Shown here: positions 8,204-14,962 of the stretch, piece by piece
How positions within the stretch are numbered: position 1 is the stretch's first letter
How the letters are laid out: each line of letters starts with the position of its first letter
DNA from: Oscillospiraceae bacterium
GTDB taxonomy: Bacteria > Bacillota > Clostridia > Christensenellales > Aristaeellaceae
DNA length: 64,000 nucleotides
Direction: 5' to 3'
Assembly: GCA_031255415.1 (NCBI GenBank)
Contig: JAIRSO010000018.1
Coordinates: 1-64,000 of the forward strand
Made by a program: the position numbers and the translations under genes
The notes under the pieces: model-generated
The model's input: only the letters and a program-made list of their open reading frames with translations
Database searches by the model: none
What the model was told of the DNA's origin: nothing

Positions 8204-9202
8204 GTGGCCGGCGATCTTCCCAGGCTGAACTACCACGACCACTTCCGCCCAGCTAACGACGTGGTCTTTTCCGTGATGTGCGGCCACAAGGAGATATTCT
8301 GCCCTTTGGTTAGCGCCGTTACCGGCCGGAACATAGTATTAAAAGAGGGGCCTCGCACGCAGGCCGAGATGCGCGAGGACGACGCGCTGCTGGCGGCTAT
8401 CCGCTTCGATTCGTTCGCGCGGGATACGGATGAGAAGCTCTACAGCGTGGATATCAATCGTTCATACAGGCAGGCGCGCGAGGTGAGCCGGACGGTTTAC
8501 TATGCGTGCCGCGCGATATCTACGCAGGACGTGTCCAGGATGCGGTATGAACTGCTCAATCCTGTCCATATATCCTTTATCTTTACCGACCATAAGGAAA
8601 AGCGCCCGGTGCGCCGCGTAAAGCTGTTGTTCACGGATACTCACGAGGTATACGACGATCTGATTGAGATAACGCTCGTATACGTGCCGACCGTCGTTAA
8701 AGAGGGAAACGGATGCGGGAGTCTCTATACTTTCGCTCGTTTTTACTCCATAGCTAGCCAGGCGGCGGCGGATAATTTCTGCAATGAGTTTGGACGCACG
8801 GATCTAGGCAAGGAGTTGATCAGGATGTATAACAACACCACCGCGAATGCCAACAATTTGTACAAAATCGAGAAGTCGAGCTACTTTACCGAAAGGCTCA
8901 ACGAGGCGCAGTTGGAGGAAGAACGGAAAGAGTATAGGCTCATTGGCATGCGTGAAGGCGAGCGTAAAGGCATGATCAAAGGCATGCGTGAAGGCGAACG
9001 CAAAGGCATGATTAAAGGCATGCGTGAAGGCATGCGTGAAGGCATGCGCGAGGGCGAGCGTAAAGCGCTTTTTGGTGTGGCGCAAAAGCTTCGTACCTCT
9101 GGCGCTCCGATGGAGATGATTACGGGATTAACAGGCCTAACTGAGGACGAGGTGAGGCGGCTGCGTCCCGATATCGAGCAAGGAGCTAATCAGGATGTAT
9201 AA
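8204..9202 (+). CDS. Rpn-family PD-(D/E)XK nuclease
   Basis: About 332 aa. It belongs to the Rpn / 'PD-(D/E)XK nuclease family transposase' group, DNA endonucleases linked to recombination and, in E. coli, phage defence. Residues 1-205 form the nuclease domain, with NDVVF (about 18), RFDSF (Asp about 69) and YSVDIN (about 80-85). The usual E-x-Q of the family is D-x-N here. Residues 208-332 form the C-terminal part: a helical MYNNTTANANN segment, a run of GMREGE / GMIKG repeats, and a TGLTEDEV tail. GTG 8204 is chosen because GGAAGG lies 10 bases upstream; GTG 8195 is possible. An ATG at 8150 lies upstream of the promoter -10 and is rejected. The stop TAA overlaps the ATG of the next ORF. Confidence 0.8.
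   Translation: MAGDLPRLNYHDHFRPANDVVFSVMCGHKEIFCPLVSAVTGRNIVLKEGPRTQAEMREDDALLAAIRFDSFARDTDEKLYSVDINRSYRQAREVSRTVYYACRAISTQDVSRMRYELLNPVHISFIFTDHKEKRPVRRVKLLFTDTHEVYDDLIEITLVYVPTVVKEGNGCGSLYTFARFYSIASQAAADNFCNEFGRTDLGKELIRMYNNTTANANNLYKIEKSSYFTERLNEAQLEEERKEYRLIGMREGERKGMIKGMREGERKGMIKGMREGMREGMREGERKALFGVAQKLRTSGAPMEMITGLTGLTEDEVRRLRPDIEQGANQDV
8825..9202 (+). other. Internal in-frame start giving a C-terminal Rpn product (RpnS-like)
   Basis: Within the Rpn gene, AAGGAG (8810-8815) lies nine bases before an in-frame ATG at 8825, and translation from it would give a 125-aa C-terminal protein without the nuclease domain. E. coli Rpn genes make such short intragenic proteins, which inhibit the full-length nuclease (established for that species). 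The site here is seen in sequence; expression is inference. The identical SD, spacing and first three codons reappear at the downstream copy (9195). Confidence 0.5.
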
Positions 9203-9470
9203 CAATACCACCGCGAACGCCAACAATTTGTATAAAATTGAGAAGTCGAGCTACTTTACCGAAAGGCTCAACGAGGCGCAGCTGGAGGAAGAAAGGAAAG
9301 AGTATAGGCTCATTGGCATGCGAGAAGGCATACGCGAGGGCATGCGTGAAGGCGAGCGTAAAGCGCTTTTTTGTGTGGCGCAAAAGCTTCTCGCTTCCGG
9401 CGCTTCGATGGAGTTAATCACGGGATTGACAGGCTTAACCGAGGACGAGGCACTGCAATCGCGGGGATGA
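9195..9470 (+). CDS. Detached copy of the Rpn C-terminal region
   Basis: A 91-aa ORF that repeats the C-terminal part of the preceding nuclease. The first 44 residues are identical (MYNNTTANANNLYKIEKSSY...), followed by a shorter run of MREG repeats and the TGLTEDE tail. AAGGAG (9180-9185) stands nine bases before ATG 9195, as at the internal start of the first copy, and the ATG overlaps the upstream stop (ATGTATAA). The copy is displaced by 370 bases, so it is in a different frame from the parent. Up to the repeats it differs at seven codons (4, 8, 13, 15, 30, 34, 43), all synonymous in its own frame. This argues that it is a functional gene rather than debris, possibly an inhibitor of the nuclease. 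The tail after TEDEA is unrelated to the parent. Confidence 0.65.
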   Translation: MYNNTTANANNLYKIEKSSYFTERLNEAQLEEERKEYRLIGMREGIREGMREGERKALFCVAQKLLASGASMELITGLTGLTEDEALQSRG

Positions 9471-9504
9471 GCCGCCTCCCGGTACAATGCCTCATCCCCG
9501 CGAT
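9458..9504. terminator. Bidirectional terminator hairpin
   Basis: A perfect 14-bp inverted repeat (9458-9471 and 9491-9504, core CGCGGGGATGAG) with a 19-base loop. It overlaps the stop codon of the 91-aa ORF and lies between it and the convergent SDR gene. ATTTATTT follows on the plus strand. Confidence 0.75.
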
Positions 9505-9522
9505 CCATTTATTTACCCTGCC

Positions 9523-10362
9523 TCAATGCTCGCTAATCATCCGGTCATAATGTCGTTTCGTCCAGTTCGGGTTGATGATATGCGCTTCCGCCCAGCCTTC
9601 CGGCGGTCCGGACAGTATCAACCCGCCGTCGACGCGGATGGTTGTGCCCGTGATGTACCCCGCCTTATCCGACGCTAGGAACGCTACCAACTCGCCGTTA
9701 TCGCGCGGGGTGCCCATACGCCCCAGCGGCACGGCTTTCTCCAGCCCGATCATGCCCGGACGCGGCTCTCTCGCCGGACGCACTCGCGTCGCGCCTGGCG
9801 CGATGCAGTTGACCCGGATGCCATACGGCGCGAGATCCAGCGCTATAGACTGACACGAGCGGTTTATCGCGGCCTTCAGGCCGCCGTATACCACGTCCTC
9901 CGCGTAAGCGCGTTCGCCTCGCGTCGAGGTCGTGAAGAATATGCTGCCCTTTATCCCGTCTCTAACCATATGTCTTGCCGCCGCCCCAGCCAGAAGCAGG
10001 TACCCCGCGAAGTCGATGCGCATCATCTCCTCGATCTCTTCCGGGGTGACTGTGAGTATGCTATGCCGCGAGTCTTTCGCAGCGTTGCAGCACATAACGT
10101 CTATCCGACCGTAAGCCGCGCGCACTTCGTCAACTAGTTTCGCGGGCAGACTGGTGTCCTGGAACGACGCTTGATAGATGAGGCAGCGCCGACCTAGCGA
10201 TTCAACTTCAGCGCGTGTTTGTTCAGCGCCGTCGGGGTTTCGGTTGTATGTGATCGCCACGTTGTAGCCGTGTTCTGCCAGCACGATGGCTATGCCCTGG
10301 CCAATGCCGCTGGATCCTCCCGTGATAAGCGCGACTTTGGCAGCCTGTTTATCCTGACTCAA
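9523..10362 (-). CDS. SDR-family NAD(P)-dependent oxidoreductase
   Basis: 279 aa, classical short-chain dehydrogenase. The cofactor loop TGGSSGIGQG is near residue 15, the NAG-equivalent is CCNAA, the catalytic Tyr-x3-Lys is YGGLK, and a Ser about 13 residues earlier (TTSTRGE) completes the triad. The C-terminal IAPGATRVRPA and GTTIRVDGG segments are typical. The C-terminus is about 25 residues longer than in minimal members. The start is TTG at 10362, supported by GGAGGT eight bases upstream; no ATG fits that frame. The substrate is unknown: glucose dehydrogenase-like and 3-oxoacyl-ACP reductase-like enzymes look alike. It seems to be a single-gene unit on the minus strand. Confidence 0.85.
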   Translation of the reverse strand: MSQDKQAAKVALITGGSSGIGQGIAIVLAEHGYNVAITYNRNPDGAEQTRAEVESLGRRCLIYQASFQDTSLPAKLVDEVRAAYGRIDVMCCNAAKDSRHSILTVTPEEIEEMMRIDFAGYLLLAGAAARHMVRDGIKGSIFFTTSTRGERAYAEDVVYGGLKAAINRSCQSIALDLAPYGIRVNCIAPGATRVRPAREPRPGMIGLEKAVPLGRMGTPRDNGELVAFLASDKAGYITGTTIRVDGGLILSGPPEGWAEAHIINPNWTKRHYDRMISEH

Positions 10363-10472
10363 ACGGATGTACCTCCATCATTGCCGATATAAATGATTCG
10401 CCGGGTATGAGTATAACGCATGGCGGGTGCGGGATCAACCATAAACCGGGAACAGCGCCGTCATAATCAGAG

Positions 10473-10575
10473 CGCCCCTCTTTGTTAATAATGCCCCATG
10501 CAAAGAACGCCCACTCTACCAAGAACATCCCCACTGTCACGAAGCGTGAGTGGGGATGTTATCAACAAAGAGGCG
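10473..10575. repeat. Nested inverted repeat, MITE-like
   Basis: Outer arms CGCCCCTCTTTGTT (10473-10486) and AACAAAGAGGCG (10564-10575) enclose an inner hairpin AACATCCCCACT / AGTGGGGATGTT (10524-10535 and 10549-10560), whose loop pairs again through CACG/CGTG. GTTAAT-type sequences occur at both edges. The whole unit is about 100 bases, lies between two minus-strand genes, and has no T-run, so it is more like a small mobile or regulatory palindrome than a simple terminator. Confidence 0.55.
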
Positions 10576-10628
10576 TCATTAACAGAGAGCGCACTCAACG
10601 GAACAAACCGCCGGCACGCTCTCCAAAC

Positions 10629-11618
10629 TCACCACATCTTAACGATGTTAACGTCCTTAAAGTAATGCATGACGATATCCTCCGCGCCGCTGCCGGACTC
10701 CGCCATCCCGTAAGCGCCCCACTGCGACATACCGACTCCATGTCCGTACCCTTTACCCGACATGATAACAGTGCCGTCCTCAAGCTTGACCTCGTCCAAC
10801 AGCGTGGAGCGCATCTCCATGCTGCCCAGCGCGATCCGCAGCGGCGGAGCCTTCACGGACTCGCCGTTTATAACCAGCGTTATCGCGCGTCCCGATTCGC
10901 CTTTCTCGCCGATCTCTATGCCGGTCATCTCGCCGGATAGATTCGCCGCCTTCATCACGCTCTCGGGACTGAACTGCGCCGTCCATTGCCTCGCGTCCTC
11001 CGGCGCGGAAGCGGACTCGTTCCCCTGCGCCACTTGCGTATAAGGCGGCTCGTCCTTCTCGTAATCGAGTCCTTCCTTCGCCAGCGCGGTCTTACCTCCC
11101 GAGTGCGCGTGGAACCACGCGTAAGGGAACTCGCCGCCCGACTCGCCTTGGCTCACCAGAACCATGCCCCGAGTCTCCTCGATGGCCTGCTTGACGCGCT
11201 CGTTAACGCCGCTCTTGTCATACGCCTGCGCTTCCTCGATATCGGTGGATACGTCCGCGCCCTCGTACTTGGATTCCTTCTCCGTCATGAACCTTAGCGT
11301 AAACGTGCGCGCCAGTATCGCCTGCGCCTTGAGCGCCTCCATAGGCCAATCGCTGCGCATCTCGCCCGCGAGCACCCCCGCGAGATAATCCTCGATCGAT
11401 TGCTTCTCTACTGTGCCCGTATCGGTAACGTAGACGTTGATCATCGGGACTTCGCCGCCAAACTCCGTGATCCGCTCGGGCAGCGGGGGTTTCCCAGCCT
11501 GCCCGCCGTCGGCTCCGGGCGCGGGCGGCTCGACCGCTGTCGCGCAAGCGGACAGCGCTAGCGCGAGAGTCAGCGCCATCAGCATCCATCCCGTCCTGCT
11601 TCGGTGCGATGTAAACAT
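10629..11618 (-). CDS. spoIID: SpoIID/LytB-domain lipoprotein
   Basis: 329 aa. SpoIID is a lytic transglycosylase that degrades peptidoglycan during engulfment of the forespore (established for Bacillus). The N-terminal hydrophobic segment ends in LSACA, a good lipobox, so the protein is probably lipid-anchored rather than held by a transmembrane helix. The SpoIID domain shows the signature EDYLAGVLAGEM with the catalytic Glu, W-P-x-EALKAQAILARTF, HAHSGGKT, and GYGHGVGMSQWGAYGMA near the C-terminus. ATG 11618 has GGAGG six bases upstream. It lies 107 bases after divIVA, and its Shine-Dalgarno is within a strong hairpin (11622-11672). Confidence 0.9.
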   Translation of the reverse strand: MFTSHRSRTGWMLMALTLALALSACATAVEPPAPGADGGQAGKPPLPERITEFGGEVPMINVYVTDTGTVEKQSIEDYLAGVLAGEMRSDWPMEALKAQAILARTFTLRFMTEKESKYEGADVSTDIEEAQAYDKSGVNERVKQAIEETRGMVLVSQGESGGEFPYAWFHAHSGGKTALAKEGLDYEKDEPPYTQVAQGNESASAPEDARQWTAQFSPESVMKAANLSGEMTGIEIGEKGESGRAITLVINGESVKAPPLRIALGSMEMRSTLLDEVKLEDGTVIMSGKGYGHGVGMSQWGAYGMAESGSGAEDIVMHYFKDVNIVKMW

Positions 11619-11621
11619 AAC

Positions 11622-11672
11622 AACCCTCCTCAAAATGGGTTTAATCCCAGTCTACCCATTCGAGGAGGGTTT
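11622..11672 (-). promoter_or_regulatory. Hairpin masking the spoIID ribosome-binding site
   Basis: AACCCTCCTC (11623-11632 region) and GAGGAGGGTT (11662-11671) form a stem of about 15-17 bp with one bulge, continued by ATGGGT/ACCCAT. Read on the minus strand, the distal arm is the GAGGAGGG Shine-Dalgarno of spoIID. It could end the divIVA operon transcript and also restrict spoIID translation. No T-run follows, which weakens a pure terminator reading. Confidence 0.55.
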
Positions 11673-11725
11673 ATGCGAGCGCGGCGGCGCTCCGATCCGT
11701 TAGGATCCCAGCGCCTCGCGGACGG

Positions 11726-12184
11726 TTATATCTCTTCCTTAAGCCACCGCATCTGATCCTCCAGCATGCGCCGGAAGTTGGCGCGGTAGTCCGCCACAGC
11801 CGTCCTAAGCGCGTCGTTCTCCGCGTTGAGCGCGGTCTCCTCGCTGCGCGCGGAGCGCATGATCTCGTCGGCTTCGTCGCGAGCCTGGCGCAGGGTCTCC
11901 TCCGCGCGTTTCTTGGAATCGTTGATCGTGTCGTCGCACACGCGCTGCGCGTTGAGCAGCATGTTGCGCACCGTCTCCTCGGACGGCGAGGACGCGCCCA
12001 GCCCGCCCGCCGGCCTTCTGGGCGATGACGACTGCTCCTGGCGCAGGCTCTTGATCTCCTTTTGCAGCCGTTCCAGCTCGTCCACTATCTCGTCCAGGAA
12101 CCTATCCACCTCGTCCGGATCGTATCCGCTGCCCGGCACGACCTGGAACTCTTTCTGTTCGATCATCGCGATTGTCACCGCCAC
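11726..12184 (-). CDS. divIVA: DivIVA-domain cell-division protein
   Basis: 152 aa. The N-terminal DivIVA domain has the FQVVPGSGYDPDEVDRFLDEI block that marks the family; the protein binds curved membranes at poles and septa (family knowledge). Two coiled coils follow, about 28-50 and 70-145, split by a Ser/Pro/Gly-rich linker. The start is GTG 12184 with GGGAGG eight bases upstream. It is the last gene of the sepF cluster, the position it holds in many Firmicutes. The residue before the domain (IEQKEFQVV) differs from the Bacillus TPLDI context, so a GpsB-like variant is possible, but the length favours DivIVA. Confidence 0.88.
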   Translation of the reverse strand: MAVTIAMIEQKEFQVVPGSGYDPDEVDRFLDEIVDELERLQKEIKSLRQEQSSSPRRPAGGLGASSPSEETVRNMLLNAQRVCDDTINDSKKRAEETLRQARDEADEIMRSARSEETALNAENDALRTAVADYRANFRRMLEDQMRWLKEEI

Positions 12185-12226
12185 GCGCGCCGCCTCCCTA
12201 TCATGACTTCTCGTCGTATTATATAC

Positions 12227-13009
12227 TTACAGAGCCGTGCGTATCCATACAACGCTGAACCTGCCTTTACGGTTCACGCCCGTTCTTTCTTTTAACAACG
12301 CGCGACCCAGTCCGCGAACCGACAGCAAGCCGCCTTCGCCGACCTTCGCGTCCGCGTCCGGCTCGGGCAGATGGTTGAGCTTCACCCGGCCTTCGCGGAT
12401 CAACGCCTGCGCCTGTCCGCGCGAGAGCTTGAACGCCGACGCGACGCACGCGTCCAGCCGGAACGAGGGTATAGTGTCGCGGAACTCGCGCCGATCCCGT
12501 TCTTGATCCGGCATGGACGACTGCGGATCGTGTTCCAGCGCGCACTTTAGCTTGACGCGCCCCGCCGAGTCCAGCGAATCCGCGATATAACCGGCCACCT
12601 CGGCCAAACAGAACAGCAACGCGTAACCGCCGTTCATAACAATATCGCCGAACCGCGCCCTGTCCTGCACGACTGCCAGCGAAGCGCCCAGCAGATCCCT
12701 GTGCGACGGACTGCCGTAAGCCTCCGCCCACGACGCGCGCACGCACGACACAGGCCAATCCAAAACAGCACCGCCATCGCGATAATCGTCCCCTCGCGGC
12801 GTTATCGCGCCGACGCGCCTCTCCGCGCCATCATACCCGCCCCAGAACGCGACCGACATGCCGTGCCTATTCGCGGCGCGAAGCGCGGCGCTCTGCTGAG
12901 CCGGATCAAGGAAAAGCGTAAACGCCATTCCGCCGCGTCCGCTTACTCGCGCGGCTAGCTCGTTCAGTCGGCGCTCGAGCGCGTCCGCGCCGGACGGATC
13001 ATCGCGCAT
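12227..13009 (-). CDS. ylmH: YlmH-family S4-domain RNA-binding protein
   Basis: 260 aa. A YlmH protein carries an N-terminal putative RNA-binding domain and a C-terminal S4 domain; recent work in Bacillus ties it to rescue of stalled large ribosomal subunits. Visible marks are LTLFLDPAQ (near 30), the central LGASLAVVQDRARFGDIV block, and the S4 segment from about 185 (RLDACVASAFKLSRGQAQALIREGRVKLN). ATG 13009 follows the stop of yggT directly (TGAATG), so the two are translationally coupled. Its place between yggT and divIVA is conserved across Firmicutes, which supports the call. Confidence 0.9.
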   Translation of the reverse strand: MRDDPSGADALERRLNELAARVSGRGGMAFTLFLDPAQQSAALRAANRHGMSVAFWGGYDGAERRVGAITPRGDDYRDGGAVLDWPVSCVRASWAEAYGSPSHRDLLGASLAVVQDRARFGDIVMNGGYALLFCLAEVAGYIADSLDSAGRVKLKCALEHDPQSSMPDQERDRREFRDTIPSFRLDACVASAFKLSRGQAQALIREGRVKLNHLPEPDADAKVGEGGLLSVRGLGRALLKERTGVNRKGRFSVVWIRTAL

Positions 13010-13309
13010 TCATAACCGCGCGGCTAACCATAACAGTATCGCGCGCGCGGCCTGGAGCAGTAACAACGCGATCAGCGGCGACACGTCTATCGGCAGCCGC
13101 GCGAGCAGGCGCTTCGCGGAAACCGCCAGCCGCCTGTCCAGAAACCTGCGCAGAGGATCGAGCAACGGATCGAGCGCCCGCGAGACGAATTTCGCCGCCT
13201 TGTGCCCGCGCGGCAAAAGCCACATAACGGCAAAGTCGATAACCATGGCGAACGCCAGCAACTGTATGAACAGCGCCACGCCCCGGATTACCGCGCTAAG
13301 CCACAACAT
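13010..13309 (-). CDS. yggT: YggT/YlmG-family membrane protein
   Basis: 99 aa with two hydrophobic helices (about 8-32 and 72-95) and a basic linker containing LDPLLDPLRRFL, the YggT signature. YggT proteins affect nucleoid or division organisation by an unknown mechanism. ATG 13309 is chosen because GGGAGG sits nine bases before it; a longer frame extends upstream but has no ribosome-binding site and would overlap sepF. It lies in the conserved order sepF-yggT-ylmH. The first helix (LWLSAVIRGVALFIQLLAF) and the second are spaced as in the family. Confidence 0.88.
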   Translation of the reverse strand: MLWLSAVIRGVALFIQLLAFAMVIDFAVMWLLPRGHKAAKFVSRALDPLLDPLRRFLDRRLAVSAKRLLARLPIDVSPLIALLLLQAARAILLWLAARL

Positions 13310-13325
13310 CCCGGCTAACCTCCCG

Positions 13326-14048
13326 TCAAGACTGCGCCGCGACGGCCTGATACCTCGAGACCGGCTGGCTATCGGAACTGGATACCTCGACGTTAGGCGG
13401 CGCGAATAAATAATTCCGGTGGGATACGCGCTGAACATGCCCGCCTATCGCGTAAGCCGCGCCGCCGAGCATATCTATCACGCGCTGGCACTGCGCGTCG
13501 TCTATCGATTCGCAGTTGAGTATGACGCTGCGCTCCTCGAGCACGTAGCCGATGATCTGCTGCGCGTCGTCCTTGCGCCTGACGTACACGATGATCTCGC
13601 TGTGCCTGGACGGCGAGGACGAAGCGCCGCCCGCGTAGCCGGACGCGGACGCGGAACCGCCCGCCTGGGAGCCGTACGAAGCGTCGCGAGCGGCGGATCC
13701 GGCGTTACCGCGCGCGGGCATCTGCACGACGTTGTCTATAGGCGAGCGCCTGGAGGCGGCGGAGTCGTATGATCCGGCGGAGCCGGACGAGCCTGGCGCG
13801 CCGTATCCCGAACCGCCGGACGCGCCGTAAACCGTGCGAGGCGCGCCTTTGCGCGGCGGCGAGCCGCCCGAACCGCTTGAGCGCGTTGAATATCCATTAG
13901 ATCGGCCCGCGCCCCTAAACGGCTCGTCCTGGTCGAAACCGTTGTCGGCGAATGGCTCGTCATAGTCGTCGTAATCATCCTGGGCCCGGTCCTCGGGATA
14001 CAGGCCTATGGCTGATCCCAGCCGGTGTAACATCTCCCCAAGCGACAT
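13326..14048 (-). CDS. sepF: Cell-division protein SepF
   Basis: 240 aa. SepF binds FtsZ polymers and anchors them to the membrane through an amphipathic N-terminal helix. Here the helix corresponds to MSLGEMLHRLGSAIGLY. It is followed by an unusually long linker (about 20-145) rich in Ser, Gly and Asp, and the C-terminal SepF core (about 148-222) with VYVRRKDDAQQIIGYVLEER, ILNCESID and MLGGAAYAIGGHVQRVS. Typical SepF has about 150 residues, so the linker is the odd feature. ATG 14048 has AAGGGGG eight bases upstream. The gene is flanked by yggS and yggT as expected. Confidence 0.92.
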   Translation of the reverse strand: MSLGEMLHRLGSAIGLYPEDRAQDDYDDYDEPFADNGFDQDEPFRGAGRSNGYSTRSSGSGGSPPRKGAPRTVYGASGGSGYGAPGSSGSAGSYDSAASRRSPIDNVVQMPARGNAGSAARDASYGSQAGGSASASGYAGGASSSPSRHSEIIVYVRRKDDAQQIIGYVLEERSVILNCESIDDAQCQRVIDMLGGAAYAIGGHVQRVSHRNYLFAPPNVEVSSSDSQPVSRYQAVAAQS

Positions 14049-14061
14049 GTCCGGATCCCCC

Positions 14062-14883
14062 TTAACGTATTTGCGCCGTTGGCGCGGAACCGAGTCCCGC
14101 AGCCCCGATTGGGTTGGGACGCTGTCCCACTCCCTGACGCGGGCCGAATATCGCACTGCCCATTCGAACCATCGTTGCGCCCTCCCCGGCGGCTATCATG
14201 GCGTCCCCGGACATGCCCATTGACAGATGCGCCATGCGGACGTTCGCTATCGCCTCCGCGCGTATCCGCTCGAACAGGCCGCGCATGCTCCGGAACAGCG
14301 CGCGCAGCAGCGCCTCGTCGTTTGATAAAGGCATCACCGCCATTAACCCCTCCACCCGCAGGTTGGGCAGCCGCGCGAACGCGCGTACGGCGTCCATGGT
14401 TTCTTCTGGCGGGACCCCGCCCTTTTGCGCCTCGCGGCCTATGTTGACCTGAACCAGGCACGCGGCGGTCAGGTTCCGTTTCCCGGCCTGGCGGTCAATC
14501 TCGCCCGCAAGTTCGATCCGGTCCAGCGACTGGATCAAGGTCACCCTCCCTATTATATCGACAACCTTGTTGGTTTGCAACCGTCCAATCATATGAATCG
14601 GCGGATTATCGTATTGTTCGACTCGACATTCGACGGCATGCGCCATTTTTTCGCGGATATCCTGCGCGCGGTTCTCGCCTACGCCTATGATTTCGCCGCG
14701 CGGCAGCATCGAGATTATCTCGATAGGCACGGTTTTAGTAACGGCCAGCAAGCCCGGCGGGTTGTCGGGATCGCGCGCGTTGAGTTTGAGCGCCGCGTTG
14801 ATCGCGCGCACGCGGGCGGTTATCTCCTCGCGCGTTAGCTGGCTCTGCCGCGCGTCGCTTCGCCCGCCGGAGTCGTGTTCCAA
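14062..14883 (-). CDS. yggS: PLP-homeostasis protein, YggS/YlmE family
   Basis: 273 aa. It belongs to the PLPBP family of single-domain, fold-type III PLP proteins that control pyridoxal-phosphate and amino-acid pools. The Lys that binds PLP is in LLAVTKTVP (about 50), followed by GENRAQDIREK, HMIGRLQTNKV, and the C-terminal phosphate-binding LSMGMSGDA and VRMGSAIFG motifs. The C-terminus is about 25 residues longer than usual. The start is TTG 14883 with AAGGGGG nine bases before it. It stops 13 bases before sepF, the standard ylmE-ylmF arrangement. Confidence 0.92.
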   Translation of the reverse strand: MEHDSGGRSDARQSQLTREEITARVRAINAALKLNARDPDNPPGLLAVTKTVPIEIISMLPRGEIIGVGENRAQDIREKMAHAVECRVEQYDNPPIHMIGRLQTNKVVDIIGRVTLIQSLDRIELAGEIDRQAGKRNLTAACLVQVNIGREAQKGGVPPEETMDAVRAFARLPNLRVEGLMAVMPLSNDEALLRALFRSMRGLFERIRAEAIANVRMAHLSMGMSGDAMIAAGEGATMVRMGSAIFGPRQGVGQRPNPIGAAGLGSAPTAQIR

Positions 14884-14962
14884 CTTAAACGTCCCCCTTG
14901 CGCCGCGCCGGGCGGCGCGCCTAAGCGCGTTGATCCGCCGTCCGCGTCCGTCGGTTCTATGG

